DNA of 64,000 nucleotides from Cavia porcellus. Lineage: Eukaryota > Chordata > Mammalia > Rodentia > Caviidae. Made by a program: the position numbers and the translations under genes. The notes beneath the pieces were generated by a model. The model saw nothing but the letters and a program-made list of their open reading frames with translations. It was not told the DNA's origin and ran no database searches. Positions 36,138 through 49,639 of this stretch are shown here, piece by piece. How positions within the stretch are numbered: the stretch's first letter is position 1; each line of letters opens with the position of its first letter. Location of the stretch: NCBI RefSeq assembly GCF_034190915.1, contig NW_026947489.1:59706001-59770000 (forward strand), in the 5' to 3' direction.

Positions 36138-38022
36138 GTGAGTTTTCATTTCATTCAATTTATGCAATTTCTCAGAGACAGAGAGATCCCTGAGCTAGGT
36201 TGATCCTAATTTTCACCACTTCTAAAGTTCTCTGAAGCCAGGCTTGGAGGCCAGATACCTGACTTCATGCTCAGGCTTCCTTGCATTGTTTGGTCTGCAT
36301 GGAGTGAAGTCACTGCCAGCACGTATCCCACTGCATGCATTCCCACATTTTAACAGCTTCTTACATACTGTGGCACATCCAAAGAGAGGACCGTGTGCAT
36401 TCCTGCCCTCCTGCAGGAAAACCCAGTGTTCTGACCCCAGTTCTCATCTCTTTGCTTTGTGGTCAGTCATAATGTGACTTTGGTAGAGGAACTGGGCATT
36501 CACTTCCAGGTTATCTGAGGATCATCCACCTATTCCTAGCCCTCTCCAGGACCCTCTTCCACCCTCCACAAGCAGATCCAGTCATCTGCAGCAAGCTAGG
36601 GTCTTCAACACATTTACAGCTGCCTTCTCTGGTCCTTAGCTCTTCCCTTGAACAAAGGACCATAGGACCCTCCATTTTGAAAGAAAAGGCTCCTCACAGG
36701 ACAAATTGGGACCAGTGCCTAACCATCTGCCACCTGGTGCTCTCGGGTCATCTTCCATCAGGGCTTTTTTATAGAAGCAAAGTTAGGACATTCCCTCAGT
36801 CTTGATGGAGAGCCAGGTGTCTTCTTCAGCCACAGACACCACCATGCTCTGGGGCAAAGTGTCACTTCTCCAGGGACTCTAAGGACTGAGTAGAAGTTCA
36901 ATTTATTTCTTGCAAAAACAAAATCAGAAATAGAAACTGCAAAAGAGATGCTGCTTCTGCTTGAGGAGACTCCCGTACACCCTGTCTGCCTTCCGTGCTA
37001 GTGTCTGACGGGGCTCCTTCTCTCACTTCAGCAAAGAGCAGTGTCAGCAACAGCCTTACCCATTGCATACTGGTTTCAAAAATCATCCTGAAATCAGACT
37101 TCTCTCAAACTCAGATTGTGTTTTCCTAGTTAGCACAAGTGGGAGCATGTCATGTACATTTTTGTTTTCACCCCTTGTCCCACGATGAATGTATTTATCA
37201 TGTATCATAAACAGACACTAAGAAAGAAGCAAGAATGTTTAGGAGTCTTGGTGTTTTTAAAATTTGTAAATTCTGAAAATAAATCATGAGTATCTAATTC
37301 ATAATTTTTGAGAATTACAAATTATGACCATTCACAATTTTATTCACCTAGAACCTACGCCTTTTTCAAAGTTAAGTGTATTCTTGACGGGTTTATAATT
37401 TTTGTCACTAATGGATTAGAAATGTTTTTCCATTTCCATTTTTACCATAAAGTTACTCACTCTTGCCTGTTTCTGTTTCCTGTTGGCAAGTCTTTTGATC
37501 TATAGTGCCAGGTTTTCTACAGGCATTATTGCATCACTAGTACAAAAGGATGTCTTTCCGATGTTCACATCTATTATTTTATTTTATCCTACTATTCCCT
37601 TTCCTAATGCCGCCAAAAATATTAAATACAGGTGCTGACCCCAGGCATCCTCATCTATTTCCTAGCTTTAATTATGAAGTTGGAGGAGTTTGCCACTTAG
37701 GATAAGCTGTTTTTATTATTGTATGGACATGACTTCTTCCCAGCGCTGTTTACCTTAAGCTTTACCTGGGGAACAGCTGCCAAGAAAACCATTCAGCTTA
37801 GAAGTGTTTGCCTTCACTGACAAGCAGCTTATGAGGACTGGGAGTGGTTGCTGTGTCTCTCAAACACCATCAGAGGGGATCATCCCCCGAGTCTCCTCTT
37901 GACTTGTCACACCGAGCTCTGTGACTTCTACGAAGGAGAACACATGGGAGTAGTCTGCATGGCCGGCTAGCTTGAGATGTTGCCATTTTTTTGCAGTTAC
38001 ACAAAAGCACTTACCTCGTTTT

Positions 38023-38058
38023 GTTATTGCAAGTTAATTTGTTATTGCAAGTTAATTT
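38023..38058 (+). repeat. Perfect 18-bp tandem duplication
   Basis: GTTATTGCAAGTTAATTT occurs twice head to tail without mismatch. Confidence 0.9.
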
Positions 38059-38504
38059 AACTTGACAATCTACTGCAAGATCTTGCAAAATGCATGCGGC
38101 TGACTGTACTAAAAAAGCAGAGTTTCCCAGTGTCTTTCTCGTTCTACTTCCGGGGACAAAGGGTACCTTCGCCAGTGCCACACTCTCCCGGACACCCACA
38201 CTCAACCACCCCACTTGATTCCAGCAGCTGCTGCAGGCCAAGCAGTGGGCTGAGGGCTGAGGGCCGAACAGTGATGCTGAGAAGTGCCAGGGGAGAAGGA
38301 CTCTGAGCAGTCCACCACTCAGTGTGGTGACAGACACCCGCAGGCCAGCAGACCAGGAGGTCTCCCTCTGCACCCTCAGGAGCTGTGGAGGAGCCAGCAT
38401 GCGCCCACAGAACTCACAGACGCTCATGGTGATGGTGATTTGGGCACCCGGAAGCTACTCTGGAAGACCGGCTTTTGCCCAGCCCTTTTCCACAGCAAAG
38501 CCCT

Positions 38505-38570
38505 GCCCATTTCTTAGATGAGCATCTCAAGCCCAGGGCACACAGCTGGCCAGGGCAGGGCCCACAGCCA
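38505..38570 (-). mobile_element. Possible MIR fragment, minus strand
   Basis: CCCATTTCTTAGATGAGCAT and GCACACAGCTGGCCAGGGC resemble the antisense MIR core. The match is short. Confidence 0.35.
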
Positions 38571-39354
38571 CCCAAGAGCCCTCTGCTTTCTACTGGGCAC
38601 AGCCTCCCACGGACACAAGAGGGCGCTGCAGCCCCGCACATCACCCTCCTCCTTGTAGAACCAATCCACCTGATTCCCGGTGCCTGACGTGGCCCAGTGC
38701 CTGGTGTTGCCTGCCACCTAACTAGGGCCATGTCAGCCTCATCAGGTCCTTGAGGCAATGAGCCCTAGACTGGAGAAGTCTGAGATGCCTGCCAATTAGG
38801 CAGACAGCAGCCTGAATACCAGGAAAGCCTGAAGAACATAGAACAACCCTGCCCTCAAGCAGACATGCTCTAGGATGCTCAAAGGCTGGAAACTGGGAGA
38901 GGAGAACCATACCTGGATGCTAGGAGTTGCAGAGACCTTCCACCAAGGGTGGCTGTCTCCTCTGCAAGGTGCTGCTGACTGCACACAGCCTTGGACACTA
39001 GGACACGTGGGCAACTTCAAACGAGAAGGCCTCGGGGGCAAACACATCCAAGGGGACAGGAAAGGGCTGAACAGAGCAAATGGCTTGCAGAAGACGATTC
39101 ATGCTCCAGGTAGACAAGAAAGGATTTGGTTAGTGGTGAAGATGGGAGGGGTGAAGGTAGGTGGTCCTGCAGGGAGTGGAAAGAAGCAAGGGAAATTGGC
39201 TTCCTGTGCCTCCCTAGGCTCCTCTATACACTTGGAATAATGACACACGCCCTGCAGATTGTGACCAGGTTAAATTCTGTGTTACCTGCAGAACACCTGG
39301 AGCAGGCTGACTGCAGAGGTGCTGCCGTGGTGTCAGTGATGTGACTGTGTTTGT

Positions 39355-39750
39355 CAATGATGAGGATGGTGATGGTGATGGTGACAATGATGGTGGTGGT
39401 GGCGATGGTGACAGTGGTGATGATGGTAATGGTGGTGATAGTGATGATAATGGTGATGGTGTGGTAGTGATGTGTGATGGTGGTGGTCGTGGTGATGATG
39501 GTGATGGTGACCAGTGATGGAGGTGGTGGTGATGATGGTGATGGTGGTGATGGTGGTGGTGATGGTGGTGATGATGATGGTAGTGGTGATTGTGATGGTG
39601 GTGGTCGTGGTGATGATGGTGATGGTGACCAGTGATGGAGGTGGTGGTGATGATGGTGATGGTGGTGATGGTGGTGGTGATGGTGGAGATGGTGATGGTG
39701 ATGGTGGTGCAGGTGGTGGTCATGGTAGCAGTTCTGGTGGTGATAGAGGT
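39355..39750 (+). repeat. GGTGAT minisatellite with 118-bp higher-order copy
   Basis: GGT and GAT triplets run for about 395 bp. Inside, a segment with GTGGTGGTCGTGGTGATGAT and GTGACCAGTGATGGAGGTGG occurs at 39473 and again at 39591, giving a 118-bp period. Opposite-strand translation is a poly-histidine/threonine ORF of 169 codons, which is a composition effect. Confidence 0.93.
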
Positions 39751-41124
39751 AGAAGGGGTACTGACAAAGGATGTGGTGGTGGTGATATTGATAATGCTGT
39801 GACTACTGTCATCTTTGCAACCAGCTGACTCAGCACCTCAGAGGTGACCCCATGGGTCCCTCTTCCCCAGACAGGGAAGCCAAGTTCACTTCCTCCTTCT
39901 AATAACTGGCAACCTAATACTACTTATCCATCAATTAATAACACCTGTTCAGCTTCAGACTAGAATGACCAGCGTTTCTCAGGAAACTGCACAGAGGGGC
40001 TTCCCATTATGTTGCTCTTACAATGGCCACGAAAGTCAGCTGTGCTCAGTCATCCCGCTCACAGCCCACACGGGAGGCCAGAACGCTCAGAGACCAAGGC
40101 TGCGCCTTTATCAGCAGAAATTCCACAGACTGTCAAAGGCTAAGCTTCTGCTGGTTGGGGCTGGCTAGAGAGAACCTTGCTGCACATGGTCACTGTGGAG
40201 CGGAGCATGTCAAATGCAGTGCGTGGCTTCAGGTGGAGAAGAGTTCCTGAGGCCCCATCACTAGCACTTGCAATCAGAGCTGCTGGCTGCGCTCACCTGT
40301 GCCAGCCCAGCTCTCCCAGCCCTTCTGTGGCTAGAGTCTGAGAACCCCTGCCTTTAAAGGCTGTATGAAGCACTATTTCCCTGCTTCCCAGATGGGCTTA
40401 TTTCCATTTTAATTTTTGAGATGAGTCTTAGTGTCTCTGTGAAACCTCTCAAGTCCATGGTTCATCTTGGTGTCCCAGAACCAGGCATCCCATGCACCTA
40501 TCAACATAGCCAGTACTGCCAAAGTTGTCTGTCCCAACGATGGGCGGTGTCATACACACCCCAGCTATCTGCAGCCCTCTGGAATGTTCTTTCTGTGGCC
40601 CCAGAACCATTAGCTCCTTTCTGATGTATCAAAGCAGACGCAGGGCCCAGTCTCCAAAGGCCACTCATTGGTCATTCCCGAGACCTCTATCTCCTCTCCA
40701 GTCTTCTTCTCAGTACCTGATGTGTGGGCAGAGCTGTGCGGCTGTCTCACCTTCCCTCCACCTGCAAGGTCTCTATGCAGCACATGGCCCATCCCACCCT
40801 CCCCACTGGCACAACAGGCTGGGCTCCCCATGACAATAGTGCGTGGCAAAGAGGCTGGTGTTCAAGAGAGAACATCTGTTCTGTCACACTTTAACAACAT
40901 GGTTGTTTAAAGCAGAAGATTAATTAAAATTGTCACTTGTGTGGCTGTTCAAGTTATATTCCTACCTCCTCACCACAGATCTCTCATGCATGTGTTCTCA
41001 GATGCTTCATTGTGGTGTTGCACATCATTAGCCCCACTGAAATTATGCCTAATTGCCCAGTGACACAAGAAATGGGGAGGAAATCGGAAGAGATTTGTAT
41101 TTTAGCAACTGAAAAAAATTGGAA

Positions 41125-41348
41125 GGATGGGTACACCTGCACACAACATGCATACACATGCACAAGGATGGGTACACCTGCACACAACATGCATACACAT
41201 GCACAAGTCACACACATGTGCACATGCACACAGGCTCGCACTACACATGTGCACACACGAGTGACGTGTGTACACTCAGGCGAATGTGCACACAATGTAC
41301 ACTCAGGCACACACTGCACATGCACACATTCATGCATGCACACGCGTA
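41125..41348 (+). repeat. CACATG-rich repeat with 41-bp duplication
   Basis: GGATGGGTACACCTGCACAC starts at 41125 and 41166. It is followed by alternating purine-pyrimidine sequence such as ACACATGTGCACATGCACAC. Confidence 0.88.
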
Positions 41349-42727
41349 ACTTATACTGCATCTGTAGACATGTGTTTGCTCATTTCTTTCCTTCCTCTCC
41401 CCAGTATCGGTGACGTTTTCCAAAACGATCATCACCAAAGACCTAACACCTTTTCCAGTTTCTTTATTCCCTCACTTCTTTTTCTACCATTGTCTTCCAA
41501 AGCAAAGATTTCAAACATCACATCCTCCCCCAGAGAGATTAGATTTTTTAAATGTGTTCATTTATTTAAAGAAAACATAGAATTTTCTTTATGGGGCCCT
41601 GTGTTTGCTGGGGACTTGGGATTCTATTTGCAAGGGCTGTGTTACAAGGATCTCTAAGGTCTCGGACTTGAGATGGCTGCAAAGGTCCACATTTCCTGCA
41701 ACACTGATACACAGGGAGAGCCAAAGACAGAGAAGCAGCGAGGCGATTGTTAAATAATTCAGAGGCCTGAGCACTTCCTCCCAGCCAGAGGGTGATGGGA
41801 GCACTTTAAATGCATGCACGGTGAGGGCAGAAGGAAGGGTAAGATCCTCTAATCCAAATGTTTGTAACTTGTTTTAAGCCTTGGAGCCTTCTTCAAAAGG
41901 CAACTTCCTGGGAAGCCCAGTATGGAAATCGTGGTTCCTCCGGGGACTCCCAGGCTGTCTTTGAAGAGCTCTGATCTGGTTCTAGTGCCTCCTTTTGCAG
42001 ATTAAAGAACTGCGGGGGCAAAAAGGTTGAGCAATAAGAAAACTCTGCTTGAAGGAAACAGAACTCAATCGTAGCAAGAGCCTGCACATGACAGCAGAGT
42101 TTGGATGATTTAAGTAGAGACTGGGGGACCCTCACACTCTAGGATTCCCACCTCAGATACCTAAGGGTTTTATTGGAGAGAAGACAGAGGGCACCAAGCC
42201 ACAGGGGCTGCTCCAGGCCCTTGGGGGCAGAGTTGGGTAGGGTCAGTCCTTTTAGAGGCAGAGGTGGGGGAGGGTTCTGGGTGGCAGAACAGGGTAACAG
42301 GGGCCTCTGAATGCTTGAAAGGCAGGAACACACCACTGTAAAGGACCCACCTAGAAACAGCTCACAAGGTGGTGGTGGGGGCCTGTGGTGGCTGGCACAG
42401 CAGAGAAGCTGTCCACACAGGAACTGAGAAGAGGGTTCCAGAAAAGGTTAGAGTTGGTGAGGACCAGGGTTTTTGAAGCCTGCCTCCTGGTGCTGTGGCT
42501 TCTAACCTCACAGGGTCTTCACTGGTGTAACCACTCACCCGGGGAGGCTGGGAGAAGACGTGAGTGGCTGAACACAGACAGCCCCCTGTGAAACAGTAGC
42601 ACATAGATTAATGGTGATGGTGACAGTGGATGCACGATATCCTGAGATTGCAGGGCCATGGTCTACTCCAAGCATCCCGCGAGAGTTGTGAGAGTTCAGA
42701 GCTCTGTTTCAGAGGAGCCGTGCATGG

Positions 42728-42795
42728 TCTTATCACCATTTCACAGGTGGCAAAGAGAAGGACAGACTCAAAGTGAGTGGCTCAAGTGTGCTGAG
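42728..42795 (-). mobile_element. MIR fragment, minus strand
   Basis: TTATCACCATTTCACAGGTG followed by an AAGTGAGTGGCTCAAGTGT-like stretch fits the antisense MIR core. Confidence 0.55.
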
Positions 42796-42929
42796 CTCTC
42801 CTACATGGCGGAGGGCTCATTCTGAGTTTTCCTGCTTACTTTATGGTAAAGAAATACAAGGGTCCCAGTGGCCATGGGGAGAAGCTGGTGTCAGTAGGTA
42901 GTGGACAGTATCTGCCAGGCCGCTTGAGT

Positions 42930-43085
42930 GTAAATGTGCCTCGGTTTACTCATATGCAAAGTATATGCTTCTTAGGGCTATTTTAAGGAACCAGTATGTT
43001 CATGTATGTAAGATGCTCAGGATGATGTGTGGCACATTGTAAGCATGGTATGATCCGTGACGGTCTTCATTGTCATTATTCTTGT
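42930..43085 (+). mobile_element. MIR fragment, plus strand
   Basis: GCCTCGGTTTACTCATATGCA, here quoted as the motif CTCGGTTTACTCAT, then AGGGCTATTTTAAGGA and GTGGCACATTGTAAGCA follow the 3' half of MIR. Confidence 0.65.
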
Positions 43086-44810
43086 GACCACAGATAAAGG
43101 AGAGAACAGTCAAAGGAGCACCACAGAGAAGGGGAAAATCTTCAGGACTCCATTGTAGAGGGTGTGTAGGAGCTTGGTAGGCAGGATTTCCCGGCAGGGG
43201 TCAGCAGGTGCCGAGGTCAGGACTGAGAGGATGCGGTTCCCCAATCAGCTGTGGCATGAGTTGGAGAGAGATTAAGTCTGGGGATGTCTCGTGTTTCACA
43301 CCAAGGTTGCATCTCATTTTGAATAAGGCAGAGGACATACTCAAGGCCACTGCCGAATAGGACCACAGAGTCAGAGCTGTGTGTAAATCCTTGGTCAGGA
43401 GCAATGTGGGAGGCCTGGGATGTCACCATGGAGATGGGATACTCTCTCTTGCTCCACTGAGAGGACTCCTAAGAATGCAGTGTGGCATAAAGAACCAAGG
43501 GCTGGGCTGTGTTCATTTAAAACACTATTCGCTTCTTCCATGGCCCCGAATCCAGAAAGACACCAAAATTCAAAGCCAAACAGTAACAAGACCAGTCAGC
43601 AGGCAATTTTGCATCTTAGGCAGAGACTCAGGCTGGACTGCTCCACCACCCAGTCGTCCTGTGATCCCGTGTGCACCTGTGTCCCCACGTCCCAAACCTC
43701 GGAGCCAGGGAGCTACCCTCAGGACACAAAGCAGCCCACATGGGTGAGGTGGGTCACAGCAACAGTATGATGGGGAAGACATGGTGCTTGCTCGTCAGCT
43801 GCGCGTCAAGAATAAGACACACAGAGGTGACAGGAAGGCAAGATCGGGCAGGTACTGCTGCCACAGGCCTGTGAGGCCTCTATCTGCTACCAACGGCGCC
43901 TATCCCGGGTCTAGCTCTGTGTGTGACCCCTCCCACGGTCCTGATCTAAAGGAGCCTGGTGCCCACACATCCTAATTTGTGCATCCAAGTCAGCATTGTC
44001 CTCCTGGATCCAGAAGGACAGGTATCCCCACAAGGAATGATGATCAAACAAGAACACTACAAAGAGCGTTTAGGGCTTATTCTCCCTAAAATGATCCTTT
44101 TGTCTGAGACCGATGAGGTCCACCCAGCTCTGCACTGTTGCATCTGCTCAATTTTTGAAGGAACACCCTGCGCATCACATTCATAGCTCCCCATTCCACA
44201 ACTTGGCTTGCACAATCTTTTACGCTTTTTTAAAAAAGAAAAATTGACCTCTGTGCCAGAGATGGGCAGCACTGAGGCTGTTCCGAGCCCCTGCCACATG
44301 CTCGGCTACCCGAGGAAGACACAGTGCCAAGGAACTGTTGATCTGTTCATCCATCCTCAGCTGTTCACCAGCAACTGACTCTTAGCTCCTCACAGTACTT
44401 TGTTCTATGTAGAATACAAAGTTGTTAAAAGATTCCTAAATTCAAGAATGGTTGAAGACCTAACCTATGACATTTGAAGTCACATTAGAATGTCATTTTT
44501 TGATTTGACAATCATTGCAGCACTTTTAGAATCCGGGTGTGGGGGTGCAGGGCAATTCCAGAAGCTGGAGAAGGACACAGGTCAGAGCCTGGATGGGAGC
44601 CGGAAACCCAGGTCCAGCCCGCATTCCTCGTACAAAACTGAGTCCCTTCCCTTCGTACCTTGAGTTCTGAGGTTTCTGAATTTCTGAATCAGCTAAAAGC
44701 TTCACTCAGGCTGATGTGATATTGTGACTTTAAATGCAGACAGTTCCTAAAATCAAGAGGTTTGGTAAAATGTCTACCGAAGGCAAGGGTGAATTTCAAA
44801 ATCACACAAA

Positions 44811-44912
44811 TTTTTTTTTGTCTTTTTCCTTTTTATCGGTACCAGGGATTGAACTCACGACTGCCTGCTTGCAAGGCAGGCGCTTATGCCACTGAGCTAA
44901 ATCCCCAGCCCC
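44811..44912 (-). mobile_element. ID SINE, minus strand, young copy
   Basis: The reverse complement reads GGGGCTGGGGATTTAGCTCA and differs from the copy at 17476-17592 at only about three positions over the body. It includes the A box and B box; the tail appears as a T run at 44811-44819. It is the only clear ID copy I see in the 27.5-kb intron. Confidence 0.92.
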
Positions 44913-46290
44913 CATTTGCTTTATTTTTGTCATTGCAAAGGTTTCTCTTCCTAAAACATCGGCCACAAGCCCTAAGCGTCCCTGACAATTTCTGGGCAAG
45001 AGGGCACACATGACCTTACAGAGGCAGAGCCAGGTCCTCACCATCTCTCAGTGGGTCTCACGACCCACCCACTCCTACCTCCCCCACTGAGAGCCGCCAC
45101 TCAAACCCTTGCCTGGGAGCTAACATCAGTTTCAAGTTCCCTGGACATCAAATTGGATTGAAGCAGAACTAAATGCTGTGAGGCGTGGGGGTGGAGCACT
45201 AAATCTCAGGTTTGATGTCCGAGATAACAAGGTTTCAAAATCAAACAGCAACAAAGCCCCCTCTGCAGTGTTGACTAGGAAATACTGTCTTCGGAACAAA
45301 TATTTTAATTATCTGCAGTAGTCCTGGTAGCCAGACCAACTCCCCGTTTATTAGTATGATAATATCACCGCAATGTATACACTTTATGTCTCCACCATCC
45401 ATAATGCATGAGCTGGCAAATAGAGAGATCTGGAATCCGTGCACAGCAGGGCCATTGCAAATTATCTTGCCCAGCCAGAGCCTTCCTCCCCCGCCTGGGC
45501 TCAGCTGCTCTTTGATATGGACAGGAGACAGGGAGGGTTGTGGTCCGGGTTAGAGTCATTGTTTACCAACGCAGAGGTTAGCTGCGGGTGGAAATGGGGT
45601 GGCAAAGAAGCACCCTCCAAGGACATAGACTAGAAGCAAGGGGACACGCTTCGTCTCTATGAACCTTCCTAATGTACCCCAATGACTTTTTCCCTTCACA
45701 GCTTTGTGCCCTTGTTAATCACTTCTTTCTCATTTGTAACTGTTCTGTTTCTCGCTCCGGTCAAGCAGAGGTCTCGGTTACCTCGTTCTATGAATGGAGC
45801 TGGAAACCAGACAGAAAAGTAACTGTTTTCTGTTCAGTAAATCCAAAGCTGGGCTGTTAATGTGACCTGAAAGTTTTCCCTTCTGCCCACAGGATCTCTT
45901 ATGACCCAAGAAAACTACCATCTGTGATGATTACAACTTCAGTGTTTTTGCTTTGTTTATTTTCCCTTTAGGAACAACATATTTTTAGATATTAGATATT
46001 TAACTTGCATCGAAGTGATACCCATCACTAACCAACGTTTAAAGGCCACAGGTTTCCAGTTCCCTTGTAAGCAAAGACTGCACCAGGGTAACAGCCCCGC
46101 AGTCCTCATGTGTGTACTCTCACCTGTCTCCAGGTGCACCAGCCATGTGTCAGTCCTTTTTGAAGACTGGAAAAATATTAGGATGGGGCCAAAAGAAGCA
46201 CAGTAACATGCATCTGTCTCCTGCTCATGTGATAAGTACTTGCTCACTGATAGAACTGTGGGGGGAAGGAGGAGGAGGACCGGTGGCGGC

Positions 46291-46648
46291 TGAAAAGATA
46301 AGAAGTATGAAATACAAATAACCTTTATTTTGGGAATGTGGGGAGAGACACCCCCGACCCCCTGGGGCGTGGCATCTCCACCCCGGGGCCGGGGATCTCT
46401 CCGTGGAACACGAAAAGTGAGGCACATAAGTAGCCTCGGCTTGGGGTAGAACCTAAGGGGGCATTAGGGATGCACAGGTAGCCCATTGGTTTTAGTTTGG
46501 CGCCAGAGGCAATTCCTAAGGGTGGAGGAGATAGGAGCTTCCTGGCTTTACCGGCTACAGTATCCAGCCTGGGTCAAAACCCTTTCACTCACGTGAATTG
46601 AAAAATTCACACGCAAGAGTGTGCACACCCAAAATCAGATGTCTGACA
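46291..46648 (-). mobile_element. Candidate LTR, GC-rich, minus strand
   Basis: Read on the minus strand, it begins TGTCAGACATC, then has a CCAAT box (AACCAATGGG), a TATA-like TACTTATG, a very GC-rich tract, AATAAAGG and an ending TCTTATCTTTTCA. This order of CCAAT, TATA-like, polyadenylation signal and TG..CA ends is that of a retroviral LTR. No target duplication or internal region is seen, and I cannot name the family. Only boundaries and motifs are offered. Confidence 0.4.
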
Positions 46649-49639
46649 TGGCCTAACTGGCAGAGGAATCCAATGAGCAACGCACCCCCCATCCTAAGAT
46701 AGAACAGAGCAGGGTGTGCAATGGAAATGGGTGAAGCGGGCAGAACAGGGACCCTGTACTACCACTCCTCCTTCTTCCCTGTTTCCGCCTCAGGCAGGAA
46801 GACAGCCTCCTGTCGGGGTGTGTGTTCGGCCACTGGCCGCCATTCACATCTTGGAGGGAGCTCTGCTGTACAGACAGTGCACCCTCATTGTCCAAGTGGC
46901 AGTAGGCTAAGAGACATCACCGCAGCACCCAACACAATGCCTGGTGCCAAATGGGAAATGCTGGCTGGGCAGGATTTGCCCATGTTGCTACTGCTTTTGC
47001 AAAAGTAGACCTCAGCGATCTGCCTTCCACACTTGAGACCAGTGAAAGAGTCATTGTCTGGCTCCACAAGGCAGTTAGTACCGAGCTGCCGGTAGCTGCA
47101 GCCTCCTGACTGCTTTCTGGCTTAGAGGAGCCATGGCAGATATGGAACTCTGGCAACTGCACTGAGCCTGGGACATCAAAGATGCTTAGTGTGTGTGTCT
47201 TCCTGACAGACCCTGGTGACAAATACTTTATCTGTGTCTCTTTCTCCTGGACCTGGCACTGTGGCTTGCACACACTAGAATTGCAATAGATACTTGAATT
47301 ATGTTCAGAGCAGAAATAAAGTACCAACTATAGATGTCAGAATAGCACTTAAGCAGAGCCTTCTAAGGTTCTAGCTGTCTAGGAAGCTGCAAGAAAGATT
47401 CTCCAGATTCCCACCACAGAACTCTGTGTACAGGCGAGAGAGCATACTATAGACAGACAGCAAAACAGCAGAGCTTTCTTCTCTTCAAAATTGATCTCAA
47501 CTAAAGATAAATTAGTTTTTGGCTACTTGTGTGTAAGATGATTTAGAAGAAGAAAAGCTGAAAGGCCAATTTAGAACTTTAGTGAGAGAAATCCTCCTAA
47601 GCCTCATTAGCGGCACCATTCCTAGTTGCTTAAAACAGGCCTGGAGTGCTCTCCTCTGCTTATTCCAGGCCGCCCAGAATCCTGTGCACACTCCTGTTGT
47701 GTTCACTGTGTTGCATGGAGAGAGCTCAGGTAAACACTAACCCAGGACCGTCTGGTATCCTGCGTTCCAGATAGCTGATTCCAATTCAAAATTCTTCTTG
47801 TTGTTCTTTATATCTTCAAAGAAAACTCATTTTGATTTAGGTGTTTTCTGAAGTCACCTGAAATTTTCAGATGCCTCCTCACTGTAGAAATCTCCAAATC
47901 AGTAGGTAGATATGATCTCACAAAATGGGGCCACAGCCAGTCACAGACTAGGAGCCCAGAATCGCAGGAGTCTGAAGGGTTGGAAGGTGTGATCGATCAT
48001 CAAATGCAGCAGGGTATGGAGGCTGCCTTTTAGCTTTTGGGTAGCAGCCTCATTACATGTAATCTTTACTCGTGATGTGTTTCAGCAGCCTGACCTGTAC
48101 TGCATTAGTAGAGCAGTGATGACAGCTCAGCTGCGATGTTCTCAGGCGAAGCCGCACTACTCAGGTCCTGTGGATGGAGTCAGCTGCCCTCTGCACTTAG
48201 TGTGGATGCCGAGAGTACCCTAAGCAACTGCAGAGAAGACAGTGCCTGAATTACTGAAAACAGAACACAACAAACGGTCCTGAGAGACCCTTCTTTAGTC
48301 TAATTTAAAGTTGTTACCTTGATATGTCACAGCCACGCATGGGCTCAGAAGGTCACTTATAATCATTAAACTATTAGGCAAACACTTTGTGTTCAGCACC
48401 CCCTCCCAGACACGGGTGGGTGGAGGGAGTGAGGCACAGATCCTTGAGCCAAGGATTTCCGTATGTATCCACCCTGCTGCCTATTTGGATGGGGCAGAAA
48501 CAGTTATGATTTTAAAATTACAGTTCTACATGTTGTAGTCAGAGTTTGTGAGGGAAACCGTTTAATACAAGTCACATAATTTATATGATTATTTGATACT
48601 ATCACCCAAAGAGTCAAGTACAAAAAAGTGCAGGAGATCTGTCCACACACTAGAGACCCAGAGAATCTAGCTGAAGGCCTAGATCCCACAGCAATGTCCT
48701 GCATGAGTCCAGCTGAAGAACTAGAGCCCACAAGTCAAACTAGAGGCCTAGAGCCCACACGGATGTCTCATGCAAGTCTGCATCATGAATTTGCACTGGG
48801 AAGGCCCAAAGGTCAGTGTGGAAGCTAGAAAGTCTGTGCCAGCAGGCTGAGGGATCTGCCCTGGAGTGAGGAAGCAATGCTCAAAGGACCAGAGCTCCCT
48901 GAAAAGAACTGCAGCTATCCCCAGAGACAGTGAGGTCCCTAGCTCCTGGATAACAGCCGAATTTACATCAGGAAAACCAGTGTGACAAGCTCCTCCAGAA
49001 GAATCAACAGCTCCACCTCTTCCTTTCCAGCTCTCCTTTTTATGTTGTTGTCAACAGTGCTCAGATGGGCCCTCCACACCCAGCACCATGCTGATTCAGT
49101 TCACCTGAGTATTACAAGTTGCCCACCAGTGGATCAATCCACCACACTGCATGCTAACTGCTATCACTGGTGCTGCCAGCCCTTCTAAGGAGCACAGAGC
49201 GATCTCTGCATTATTTCGATAGAAGTAATTTCCCAAATAGTCATGGAGCAATTTATATGTGATTAGGAAGAGGAGAGGCAGTGTGTAGACAAAACACACA
49301 CGCCCAACCCTGAAAAGATTTTCAACTTTGCTCAAAAATCTTAAAATGCTTAAAAAGTTTCCCCATTAGAGAAGTGAAAGCATTTTAAAAAGTGATAACC
49401 TTAGACCTCCATCCACTGTTGACTACAGGGCAGCTTAATAATATTTGCCAAAATGCACAGTGTTTCTGCTCGCAGTGGTCAACTGTGTCACTGTCCCTAA
49501 CCTCATCTACCCCACCCATAAGAGGTGCTGCCATAAGACCCGCAGCCACCTCCAGTGATAGGGACTCCACCCTGCTCACTGCACCACACAACAGATCTCT
49601 TTAAACTTAATCCTTCTGTCTGGATGAAATATGTATCCT

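Noticed and set aside
39214..39723. 169-codon minus-strand ORF rich in histidine and threonine
   Set aside because: It is the translation of the GGTGAT minisatellite.
41125..41348. CRISPR-like array of short repeats
   Set aside because: The units are a CA-rich microsatellite in a mammalian intron, with no regular spacers.
46340..46420. CpG island promoter
   Set aside because: The GC-rich stretch is under 100 bp and sits inside an LTR-like repeat.
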